From assembly GCA_910578785.1 (NCBI GenBank), contig CAJTSJ010000023.1:1-45005 (forward strand): a stretch of 45,005 bases of DNA, given 5' to 3'. Positions 18,158 to 26,086 of the stretch are shown here, piece after piece; the first letter of the stretch is position 1, and each line of letters begins with the position of its first letter. The notes below the pieces were generated by a model. That model was not told where the DNA came from. It saw only the letters and a program-made list of their open reading frames with translations, and did not search any database. Both the position numbers and the translations under genes were made by a program. Source of the stretch: an uncultured Muribaculum sp. Lineage in GTDB: Bacteria > Bacteroidota > Bacteroidia > Bacteroidales > Muribaculaceae.

Positions 18158-19492
18158 CTACTTTCCTTTAGCTGCGCTGAAAGGGTTGGTGTTGGTGGCG
18201 AATACATGTTTGATGCGTATCGGTTCTGTTCCGCGTCCCATGAATCCTACACCGTAGATAGTCGATGTCTTCAATGGAGTGATGCCGGAGTCAAGATTTT
18301 TCATCATTCCGTCAAGTTCGGCCACAATGAGTTTGCCTCGGTTGAATCTTGACATATAGGGCACTTCATTATAGTCGGCGGTGTCAAATACCTTGAACTC
18401 TACACCGTTGGAATCGTTTTCTTCAAGCTCGGCCACGATATACTTGTAGCCTGACAGGTCGACCGGAGTGTCGTACTGCCATCCGCCGAACACGTATCGG
18501 CCTGCGGTAAATGTGTTGGTCGTCTCGTCGAACGCTCCGTCGGCCTTGATGTTTGGATTGAAATGCTTGAAGTCAAATACGTAATCATCTTTCGTCGGCT
18601 TGGGCTCGGGAATGAACGGTTCGGCTTCGTTGTAGTTGATGGTCGGTTTGTCGATTCCCATCAGATTGAGCATCTTGGTGGCATAGCGGCATCCGAGCAC
18701 CCGGTAGCCGTGGGCGGTGAAGTGAAGTCCGTCGCCTTTTTGGGGAATGTTGGCGGCCGATATCACATGTGAATTGGCGATGGTCTGAGGCAGGGTGTTG
18801 ATGATGGGGTTCATGGCTGCGCAGTGTCCTCCCTCTTCTGCCGTCACTACCTCTCCGGCGAGCAGAGGCACGTCGGCGGCGTTCAGGCCGAGGTCGCCAA
18901 GTATGTCGGTATACACTTTGTTGACTTTCGCAGGCCATTGCGGGTCGCCTGTGTTGGACTCTCCCTGATGGAGAAGTATGCCTTTGATCACCCCGTCCTT
19001 CTGGGCTTCCTTGGCGCATTCTATCAGTCGCTTGTAGGGAGTGTTGTCATAGGCTTTCATGAAGCCTTTGAACCATTCGGCCTCTTTCGCTACTGTCGCC
19101 GGGTCGTAGTCTTTGTCGAGATGCTCTATTTTACATCCGCCTATAGCTACGGGAACCACTCCTACCGTGACATTTTCGGGCAGGTTGTCAAGCATGGTGC
19201 GCCCGAAATAGTCCATCAGCGTCAGGCCTGTATATTGACGAACAAGCGGCGGTACGGCTTTGTCCCATTTGCCTTGCTTGCGGGCCGGGTAGTCGAAGTC
19301 GACAGTGGCCATCATCTTGAACCTTTCGGGAACGTCGATGCGGTCCTGCGGTTCGATAGAAGCATTGCCTTCCATGTTTGACTGGCCGATGCACAGGTAG
19401 ATGTAGAAGTTGGGATCGGGGGCGCCTATGGCCGTAGCGGCCGCCGACAGCACCATGGAGGATGCTAATACGAGAGATTTCAAGTGTTTCAT
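18158..19492 (-). CDS. CE6-type SGNH acetyl (xylan) esterase with C-terminal accessory module
   Basis: A 444-residue exported protein (signal peptide about 1-23). The esterase domain (about 28-275) has Ser38 in GQSNMEG, the LLHQGESN block, and Asp-x-x-His in DGLHFTAHGYRVLG: the sialate O-acetylesterase/CE6 pattern. Removal of acetyl groups from xylan is the expected role in this locus. Residues about 303-438 form a separate module (FNPNIKADGAFDE, GGWQY, DLSGYKYIVAEL, IYGVGFMGRG) that is clearly homologous to residues about 1035-1155 of the GH5-GH43 protein encoded at 37974-41570; a carbohydrate-binding or adaptor role is a guess. It overlaps no neighbour; the GH43-CBM6 gene ends 11 bases upstream. 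Confidence 0.9.
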   Translation of the reverse strand: MKHLKSLVLASSMVLSAAATAIGAPDPNFYIYLCIGQSNMEGNASIEPQDRIDVPERFKMMATVDFDYPARKQGKWDKAVPPLVRQYTGLTLMDYFGRTMLDNLPENVTVGVVPVAIGGCKIEHLDKDYDPATVAKEAEWFKGFMKAYDNTPYKRLIECAKEAQKDGVIKGILLHQGESNTGDPQWPAKVNKVYTDILGDLGLNAADVPLLAGEVVTAEEGGHCAAMNPIINTLPQTIANSHVISAANIPQKGDGLHFTAHGYRVLGCRYATKMLNLMGIDKPTINYNEAEPFIPEPKPTKDDYVFDFKHFNPNIKADGAFDETTNTFTAGRYVFGGWQYDTPVDLSGYKYIVAELEENDSNGVEFKVFDTADYNEVPYMSRFNRGKLIVAELDGMMKNLDSGITPLKTSTIYGVGFMGRGTEPIRIKHVFATNTNPFSAAKGK

Positions 19493-19503
19493 GATTATGT
19501 TTT

Positions 19504-20883
19504 TTATTCGAATTTCCAGTAATCAAAATTAAACAGCTTCGGACCTTTCCGGCCTGTGAACACGAAGTAGACGTCGTGGTTGCCGGTTGTCTTGGTTATG
19601 ACGGGAGTCTCAACGTAGGTCCATTCCTCCCAGCCTCCTGTGCCGGGCACTTCAAGGCGTGCCGCCGTCTCACCGTCGACGCTGTCGATGCGCACTTCAA
19701 CCACCCCTCCGCGCAACGCGCTTGCCACAGACGCACCGAACTTCTTCGGACCGCCGTTCCCGAACGACACGTTGGCTACTTTGACATAGTCGCCATTGTG
19801 GATGTCGGAGACGTACACGCCTGTCTTGGCATTCTGCTCGGTCTTTACGCCATTGGAGAAAGCCATGGTCTCGGCTTCCACACGTCGATACGGATTGAGG
19901 GTGCCTATAGCCTTGACGCCTTCGGCGGTGGCGTTGATGACGGGGAATGTTCCGTCGGGATTATATTTGAACTCTTCTGCCGCGATGCTTCTCGCAAAGC
20001 CTCCGCCCTTGGGGAGCTTGCCGGTGTGGTAGAAGAAGTAGCTGTGGCCTTTGAAGTCTGCCACGCCGCAGTGGTTGGTAAATGAGCCGGTGTCCTGCAG
20101 AGGCATGATTTCGCCCATATATTTCCACGGTCCGGTCGGACTGTCGCTCATGGAGTAGGCTATATGTTCGGGTACGCCTCCGGCGGCGTAGAGCAGATAG
20201 TATTTGCCGTCGCGTTTGTAAAACCATGGACCTTCTGTATAATTGTCGCGGTATTTCTTGTCTTTTACACGTTTGTCGGGAGCCGGTGCGCCGAACGAGT
20301 CTTCGGCCTGCTCCATTTCGATGACATCGCCCTTGATCGACACCATATCGTCGTTCAGAAGTGCGCAGTACACGCGTGGATTTCCCCAGTACAGGTATGC
20401 CTGACCGTCGTCGTCGATAAACACGGAGGGGTCGATATTATCCCAGCTTCCATTGTCGAAAAGCGGCTTGCCGATGGCATCCTTGAACGGTCCGGTCGGA
20501 GAGTCGCCAACGGCCACGCCGATGGCCATTCCGTTAGTGAGTTTGGAGTGGAGGGGTACGTAGAAGTAGTATTTTCCGTTGCGCTCCACGCACTGGGGCG
20601 CCCATGCGCGGTCGTCGCCCCATGAGAAGTCTTCTATCGCGAGGGGTGAACCGTGGTCGGTCCAGTTGGCCATGTCGGCGGTAGAGTACACGCGCCATTC
20701 CTGCATCCAGAAGAAGTCGGCGCCGTCCTCGTCGTGGCCGGTGTAGACATAGAGCGTGTCGCCGTCGACCATAGGAGCCGGGTCGGTTGTGAAGCATGTC
20801 TGGACAAACGGATTCTCGGCAACTGCCATCAGTGACGGAATGAGAATCGTCGATAACGTTGATATGATATGTTTGAATTTCAT
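19504..20883 (-). CDS. GH43-CBM6 arabinoxylan-active glycosidase
   Basis: A 459-residue exported protein (signal peptide 1-22). The GH43 five-bladed propeller (about 24-325) shows Asp34 in TTDPAPMV as general base, the second aspartate in NIDPSVFIDDDG, and the general acid glutamate in YTEGPWFY. The C-terminal CBM6 (about 335-459) reads RVEAETMAFSNG ... NGDYVKVANVSFG ... FNFDYWKFE. This pairing and the TGHDEDGADFFWMQEW region resemble arabinoxylan arabinofuranohydrolases of the XynD type, so release of arabinofuranose from xylan is likely; beta-xylosidase remains possible. It is the first gene after a strong hairpin that follows xyn10C. Confidence 0.9.
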   Translation of the reverse strand: MKFKHIISTLSTILIPSLMAVAENPFVQTCFTTDPAPMVDGDTLYVYTGHDEDGADFFWMQEWRVYSTADMANWTDHGSPLAIEDFSWGDDRAWAPQCVERNGKYYFYVPLHSKLTNGMAIGVAVGDSPTGPFKDAIGKPLFDNGSWDNIDPSVFIDDDGQAYLYWGNPRVYCALLNDDMVSIKGDVIEMEQAEDSFGAPAPDKRVKDKKYRDNYTEGPWFYKRDGKYYLLYAAGGVPEHIAYSMSDSPTGPWKYMGEIMPLQDTGSFTNHCGVADFKGHSYFFYHTGKLPKGGGFARSIAAEEFKYNPDGTFPVINATAEGVKAIGTLNPYRRVEAETMAFSNGVKTEQNAKTGVYVSDIHNGDYVKVANVSFGNGGPKKFGASVASALRGGVVEVRIDSVDGETAARLEVPGTGGWEEWTYVETPVITKTTGNHDVYFVFTGRKGPKLFNFDYWKFE

Positions 20884-20926
20884 ATAAGTGTTGATGATGA
20901 TTTTGTGAGTAAATTTAATGAAAAAT

Positions 20927-20958
20927 ATTTAAAGCCCACTTCCCAGTGGGCTTTAAAT
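20927..20958 (-). terminator. Strong intercistronic hairpin between xyn10C and GH43-CBM6
   Basis: A perfect 14-bp stem (20927-20940 with 20945-20958) closes on a 4-base loop TCCC. On the minus strand it is followed by AT-rich sequence with five T. It lies 67 bases after the xyn10C stop and 43 bases before the next start codon. It may be a full or partial terminator, or a 3' stabiliser that raises xus over enzyme transcript levels. Confidence 0.75.
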
Positions 20959-21025
20959 GTTGAAATGCACAAATATTTATTCTGCGTTTCCCTTAATATA
21001 GGGAAACAAACCTTAAAAACTGTTC

Positions 21026-23194
21026 TTATTTACCAGCAAGGCCGTCGGCAACACCGGTGAATGTCCACTTACGTTCGTAGTTGAGATTCCAAAGGCCTAC
21101 GGGTTCGCCGCCTCTCCATCCTGAAGATTCCGGTGAATCGGTAGGACACCAGTGGCAGATGCCGTACTGCTGGTTGGCGGGAACTACTTCGAAGTAGGTC
21201 TTTACAATCCACTTATAGTATTCGGCCATGGCCTTGTCCTGTTCTTCAGTAAGGTCGACGCTCTTAATTGATGTACCGTTCATGTCGTTGTAGCCCATGT
21301 CAAGCTCTGAAATGCGGACGAGTTTGCCGGTGGCGGCCATAATCTCGAACATCTGCTTTATGTGGAGCTTGCGGTTTTCAAGAGTTTCAGGATTTTCCTC
21401 GTAGCTGATGTGCATCTGAGTCGACACACCGTCGATGAATACGCCTTCTTCCTCTTCCCATTTCTGAATCCAGTGTGAGTAAGACTTCACCTTGGCGTTG
21501 TTGTCCCAGAAGCTTTCAAGGTTGTAGTCGTTGACAAACAATTTAAGCTTCGAGGGGTCGCCTCCGTGCTTTTCGAAGCATTCGCGGGCATACTTGACAG
21601 GCAGACGTACAACGTCCAGGGCACCGAGGTGTTCGGCCCAATAGAAGTTGTTTTTCTGGTCTTCGGCACTTGTGTTGCTGTGGTTCCAGGGTTCATAGAA
21701 TCCGTCACCGTCCCGGTCTGAGCCTGACATAACCTCGTTGGTTACGTCCCAAGCCACAACCTGGCCTTCACAAGCCTCCATCATACCGTCAATCCATTCG
21801 TAAAGGGCCTTGGAGAGCACTTCATGCTTTTCTTCCGGGGTCATCGGGAGAACATTGGATTCCTTCTGGGTATAGATACGGTAGCTGTCGAAATATAGAG
21901 TTCCTGTATAGTTGCCGATGTTGAGCAGACAGCGTTTAGCACCGGGACCGTTACATTTGGTCGATACTGTCACTGTGTTCCAATCGGTTGTCACGTTAAA
22001 ATTCGGAGCGAAGTCTCCGCACCCTTTCCATCCATCGGGATTTTGCAGTAGAGCTGAGAAATTACCGGGAACCGAACCTTTCAGACGGATTTCGAGGAAA
22101 TAAGTCTGGCCTTCTTCAAAGTCATTTTCGTAGTTGACCTGAACTTCCCATCCCTGCATTTCATTGGGATGGCTTATTTCAAGAACACCGTCGACGAGGT
22201 TGAACTGCACGCCGTCGCCCCAGCCGCCTAAGTGCTGGCCGTCGGAGAAGTCGGTACTGAACATATTCTCTTCAAGCATGACTACTCCACCTTCCTTGTA
22301 GACTTCCACGGTAAACTGATGTCCGTAGCCGTTTACCCAGTTGTCGGCATTGTTGCATGAGCTGTTGGACATCAGGTTCTCTTCACTGCCTTTTTCGTAG
22401 ACATAGATGTCGTCGAAGTAAAGGTCGCCGGCAATATCGCCGAATGTGAATTTGAAGTTGTCCATGCCGTCCATGGGGGGGACGAAATCAAATTCCTGAT
22501 CAGTCCAGTCGGTGGTCAAGTTCAGCGCGACGGGGTTGTTGTCGTCCGCCTGGGCGCCCCATCCTGTTCCTTTAGACCAACGGACATTCATTGTAAAGTC
22601 TCTTGAGGCTTTGGCTCTGAATTTACAGGTGTAAGTTTTGCTGCTGGAAAGGCTTTTCCCTATTCCTACGAAACATTGGCCTGCCCACCAGCCGTCGGGA
22701 TTAGGCATGCTGATGTGGATCACATGGTTTGGATCACCTGCCTCAACCTTCTTGTCCGCAATCAGTTTCTTGAGATAGTCGTTCTGCTGTTGCGCATGCC
22801 ACATAAGGGTATGACCGTAGACGGAAAGTCCGGCAGTAGCCGCGTTTTTGACAAACTTCTGGACTTCGTTGAAGTTCATGCTTCCGTCGGCTCCTACACA
22901 GAAGTTATACTTCATGTGGTTGCCGGCAGTCAGCTCGTCGTAGTTTTCATTGACAAGACGGTATACAATACCGATTTTGTTATAGTCGCCGGCCTCTACG
23001 CCTGTTCCGAGTTTGAAATCGGGGTGTGCGGTGCGGTCGATATAGGACTTCAGCGGACCGTAGGCATCGATAACGGGGTTGGTCTCCATTGATGCGGGCT
23101 TGTCGACTACGATGTCGGTGATGTCCGTGTCAGCGCATGCCGTCAATATGATTGACGACATGGCTGCAACAGAAAAAATATTGAATAATTTCAT
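21026..23194 (-). CDS. xyn10C: GH10 endo-1,4-beta-xylanase, surface lipoprotein with inserted CBMs
   Basis: A 722-residue lipoprotein: LTACADTD is a lipobox followed by acidic residues, which in Bacteroidetes favours surface export. The GH10 barrel is split. The N-terminal part (about 40-155) contains GHTLMWH. An insert of about 300 residues carries two CBM4/22-like beta-sandwiches (about 165-290 and 305-430). The barrel then resumes with the acid/base Glu487 in WDVTNEVM and the nucleophile Glu630 in ISELDMG. This split layout is the hallmark of the GH10 in the core xylan utilisation system (Xyn10C of Prevotella bryantii and Bacteroides homologues). It cuts xylan at the surface to feed the Xus transporters. 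It lies 18 bases downstream of xusE in the same operon. A run of seven C on the coding strand at 22475-22481 is in frame here. Confidence 0.95.
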   Translation of the reverse strand: MKLFNIFSVAAMSSIILTACADTDITDIVVDKPASMETNPVIDAYGPLKSYIDRTAHPDFKLGTGVEAGDYNKIGIVYRLVNENYDELTAGNHMKYNFCVGADGSMNFNEVQKFVKNAATAGLSVYGHTLMWHAQQQNDYLKKLIADKKVEAGDPNHVIHISMPNPDGWWAGQCFVGIGKSLSSSKTYTCKFRAKASRDFTMNVRWSKGTGWGAQADDNNPVALNLTTDWTDQEFDFVPPMDGMDNFKFTFGDIAGDLYFDDIYVYEKGSEENLMSNSSCNNADNWVNGYGHQFTVEVYKEGGVVMLEENMFSTDFSDGQHLGGWGDGVQFNLVDGVLEISHPNEMQGWEVQVNYENDFEEGQTYFLEIRLKGSVPGNFSALLQNPDGWKGCGDFAPNFNVTTDWNTVTVSTKCNGPGAKRCLLNIGNYTGTLYFDSYRIYTQKESNVLPMTPEEKHEVLSKALYEWIDGMMEACEGQVVAWDVTNEVMSGSDRDGDGFYEPWNHSNTSAEDQKNNFYWAEHLGALDVVRLPVKYARECFEKHGGDPSKLKLFVNDYNLESFWDNNAKVKSYSHWIQKWEEEEGVFIDGVSTQMHISYEENPETLENRKLHIKQMFEIMAATGKLVRISELDMGYNDMNGTSIKSVDLTEEQDKAMAEYYKWIVKTYFEVVPANQQYGICHWCPTDSPESSGWRGGEPVGLWNLNYERKWTFTGVADGLAGK

Positions 23195-23212
23195 TGTTAA
23201 TCAAGTTTAAGA

Positions 23213-24292
23213 TTACTGATTGTAGGTGAAAGAGAACGTTTCGAACTTGCTTTGACGATCACGCATCACCATGGTCTCCTCACGCTTAACCTTATAAGTG
23301 CCGGTCTGGCCGGTGAGAGCGTTGGCGGTATAGTTGATGGTGTACTCATAGTTCAATGTTATCTGGTCACGGTCTTGGTCGCCCCAAGCCTTTTTGGCGC
23401 CTTTGTACTCCCATTTACCCGAACCTGTAGCGGAGCATCCTTCTGTCGGAGTCGACACTGTGATGTCGCCGTTGTCGCTGAAGGTCAGGTAAAGAGTGCA
23501 GTTCAGACGCATATCGACCTCTTCACCACGGTCGTTCACAGTAGTTACGACGGGATAGAACTGACGGCGGCCTATGTTCAGCTTGACTGTAGACATCCAG
23601 CAGGTGTCGGCCTTTTCCCAGTACTGAGGGTTGCGGTCGTTGATGGTCACTGTGCCGTTGTTGTTGATTTCGTCCTTGCCTTTTGACAGCCATACGCCGT
23701 GGTAACGGTTCTTGTATTTGACGGCGAGGAGCTGGTAGTCCATCGGAACGACGTCCCAGTCTGCGGTTGCCAGACGGTGTGGATTTTCGACACCTTCCTT
23801 GGCCTTGCCTTCAAGTATTGAGTCAGATCCGTTGACGAGAATCATCGGAAGTACGTAGGTCACTTCGGCCGATAGCTCATCCTCGAAGAAAGCGTCGGTC
23901 AGCTGTACGAGCGTACCGCCACGCACCTTCCCTTTGGGGATTATGATGCGGTTGGACTCAAACTTATAGTAATTTTCCGGAAGCATCTTAATCTGACGTC
24001 CGTCGGCAAACGTCAGCCCGTTCAGCAGTTCCGGGGCAATCTTGACTTCTACCGAACGTTGGCTGTTGTTGTCGTTTATTCCACCCAGAGTAGCCATAGC
24101 CTGGAACTGATGCTTGTTGTCGAGTTCGGTGTCGTACTCTCCGTCGTCGCCTATGACGATAGTGCGCACGGGCGTCTGCTGGGCAAAATAAATGGTTTGA
24201 TATATATAGTCGGGGAAGTCGATGCCTGCGTTTTTGCAGGAAGATGTCATCAGCATTCCGGCTATTGCCATTGTTAAAAGTGATTTTTTCAT
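23213..24292 (-). CDS. xusE: XusE-like surface glycan-binding lipoprotein (DUF1735 family)
   Basis: A 359-residue lipoprotein (MTSSCKNAG lipobox). The N-terminal half, from FPDYIYQTIYFAQQTPVRTI to the end of the PKGKVRGGTLVQLTDAFF segment, looks like a DUF1735 Ig-like domain. The C-terminal half (about 180-359) resembles the DUF5627-type domain found in xylan-locus surface proteins. No catalytic motif is present. Its position directly between a SusD homologue and the split GH10 matches XusE of the core xylan cluster. A role in binding xylan at the cell surface is inferred from position and family. Confidence 0.82.
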   Translation of the reverse strand: MKKSLLTMAIAGMLMTSSCKNAGIDFPDYIYQTIYFAQQTPVRTIVIGDDGEYDTELDNKHQFQAMATLGGINDNNSQRSVEVKIAPELLNGLTFADGRQIKMLPENYYKFESNRIIIPKGKVRGGTLVQLTDAFFEDELSAEVTYVLPMILVNGSDSILEGKAKEGVENPHRLATADWDVVPMDYQLLAVKYKNRYHGVWLSKGKDEINNNGTVTINDRNPQYWEKADTCWMSTVKLNIGRRQFYPVVTTVNDRGEEVDMRLNCTLYLTFSDNGDITVSTPTEGCSATGSGKWEYKGAKKAWGDQDRDQITLNYEYTINYTANALTGQTGTYKVKREETMVMRDRQSKFETFSFTYNQ

Positions 24293-24319
24293 GACTTTTT
24301 TCGTTTTAGAGTTTTAGAA

Positions 24320-26068
24320 TTACCATCCGGCATTCTGCTTGAGTTCGCTGTACTTAAGGATTTCAGAGTTGGGAATAGGCCCGTAAATCATGTAGTCCTT
24401 GAAATTACGGGTGTCGACATCGATGACGGTGTGGTTGGTGCCGGTAATCGATACGCCCTTGGCAGTCTCGTTGAGGTCGGCGTTCCAGCGACGGAGATCC
24501 CAGAAGCGGTATCCTTCGAAGCAAAGTTCCAGACGGCGCTCATTGCGGATGAGCTCGCGCATGGCATCCTTGTTGCCCTTGACCGATTCGAGGTAGGGGT
24601 CGCCGTTGTCGACACCGACATCTGCACGTTGGCGGAGAGCCTTGATCACGTCATAGGCCGAATATCCGTGCGATCCGGATCCTGTCGGGCCCCAGGCTTC
24701 GTTGGCCGCTTCTGCGTAGTCGAGGAATATCTCGGTGTAGCGGATACGTGCGGTGTAGTGCTGTTGGGTGCTTGAGTTGGACGGGTTGCAGTTCACATCC
24801 TGACGGAGGAACTTCTTCAGATAGTAGCCTGTACGGGTCGAGGTGCTTATGACGTTCAGTCCGTCGTTGGTGCTTCCGTCAACAGAGGTGTAGATGATGC
24901 TGTTGGCTGTACCTGCTTCTTTGCCGTTGCAGAGGATATAGGTGGTCAGACGCGGGTCGCGGCCGGTATAGGGGTCGGCCGGGTCGAAGTTGGACTCCCC
25001 GTGGCTGATAGGATAGCCGTTGGCCATCGGGAAGGCGTCGACGAGGTTCTGGGTCGGGTTGATACGGCCGCTGCCGTAGAGCGTCGGCGGGAAGTTGTCA
25101 GTTTCAAGGCTGTTGCTATTGTCCTTCTCCGAACGCCAGATCATTTCCGGTACGTTTAGACCGTCGGCGAGGTTCTTGATGTCGTCGCCGTTGATGAACC
25201 AGTGCCAGCCGGTGGGGTCGATGCCGTTTACACCGTTGATGCGGTCAAGCACCTTAGCGGCGGCGTTAGCGGCGCTTTCCCAGGTCACACCGGAGGCCTG
25301 GTAGGCAGGAGATGCGGCGAGCAGTTCCACCTGTGCGAGGAGGGCTTCGACGATACGTCCGGAGATACGACCTGCGAACACCTGTCCGAACACGCGGACC
25401 ACGTGGCTGTTGTCGGCTCCGGGATATTTAGATGCGAGGTGGCCGTTGGCGGTGTTGCTGTAGTCGAGCGGCAGGAGTTCGAGAGCCTTTTGGGCATCCT
25501 CTTTGATGGCGTTGACACATTCGATGAAGGTCTTGCGGGGCTGGTTGAAGTTGGAGCTTGCGTTCTCCGGTTCTGTCAGGATGGGAACACCGAGCAGTTC
25601 TCCGTCAGCAGTCTTGCCGGCGTGTGCCCGCAACATGTAGTATGTGAACAGTGCCCTCAAGGCATAAGCCTCACCTTTGAAGCGGTCGCAGTACATGGCT
25701 TTTGCCACGGGGTCCTGCGCCCACTCAACCTGGTCGGCATGTTGGAGGAACATGTTTATGTACTGTATGGCCGAACGGCTGTTGGACCAGGCGTCGATGG
25801 GATTGTTCGACGAAGTCCACGTTCCGGCCGCCATGCGGCGGAAGCCGTTTCCTGCATCATTCGACACGCAGTCGTCGGTGGCAGGGTCGTTCCAGGAATA
25901 TCCCGGCAGGCGGGTATATGCGTTTCCGAGGAAATTCTCCGCGTAGTTGGGATTTTTGTGTATGGCGTCTATGTCCATTGTGTTCTCGAAACTCGGGTCG
26001 AACATGTCTTCGCAACCGGTTAGCGCGATGGCGCAGGAACATAGTGCTATGGAAATTATCTTTTTCAT
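24320..26068 (-). CDS. xusD: SusD-like outer-membrane nutrient-binding lipoprotein (XusD)
   Basis: A 582-residue lipoprotein (lipobox LTGCEDMF). The SusD/RagB pattern is complete: an N-terminal region with NPNYAENFLGNAYTRLPGY, tetratricopeptide-like helices around AEAYALRALFTYYMLR-type sequence (here FKGEAYALRALF), and the C-terminal RNERRLELCFEGYRFWDLRRW block ending in KQNAGW. It forms the lid of the TonB-dependent transporter encoded just upstream (18 bases), binding xylo-oligosaccharides. The order SusC-SusD-SusC-SusD-SGBP-GH10 identifies it as XusD. Confidence 0.94.
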   Translation of the reverse strand: MKKIISIALCSCAIALTGCEDMFDPSFENTMDIDAIHKNPNYAENFLGNAYTRLPGYSWNDPATDDCVSNDAGNGFRRMAAGTWTSSNNPIDAWSNSRSAIQYINMFLQHADQVEWAQDPVAKAMYCDRFKGEAYALRALFTYYMLRAHAGKTADGELLGVPILTEPENASSNFNQPRKTFIECVNAIKEDAQKALELLPLDYSNTANGHLASKYPGADNSHVVRVFGQVFAGRISGRIVEALLAQVELLAASPAYQASGVTWESAANAAAKVLDRINGVNGIDPTGWHWFINGDDIKNLADGLNVPEMIWRSEKDNSNSLETDNFPPTLYGSGRINPTQNLVDAFPMANGYPISHGESNFDPADPYTGRDPRLTTYILCNGKEAGTANSIIYTSVDGSTNDGLNVISTSTRTGYYLKKFLRQDVNCNPSNSSTQQHYTARIRYTEIFLDYAEAANEAWGPTGSGSHGYSAYDVIKALRQRADVGVDNGDPYLESVKGNKDAMRELIRNERRLELCFEGYRFWDLRRWNADLNETAKGVSITGTNHTVIDVDTRNFKDYMIYGPIPNSEILKYSELKQNAGW

Positions 26069-26086
26069 TGTTTAAGTCCTTATTGA

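Noticed and set aside
22475..22481. Seven-base G/C run in xyn10C as a second phase-variable tract
   Set aside because: The frame is intact across it and the run encodes ordinary VPPM residues; by itself a 7-mer inside a coding region is weak evidence.
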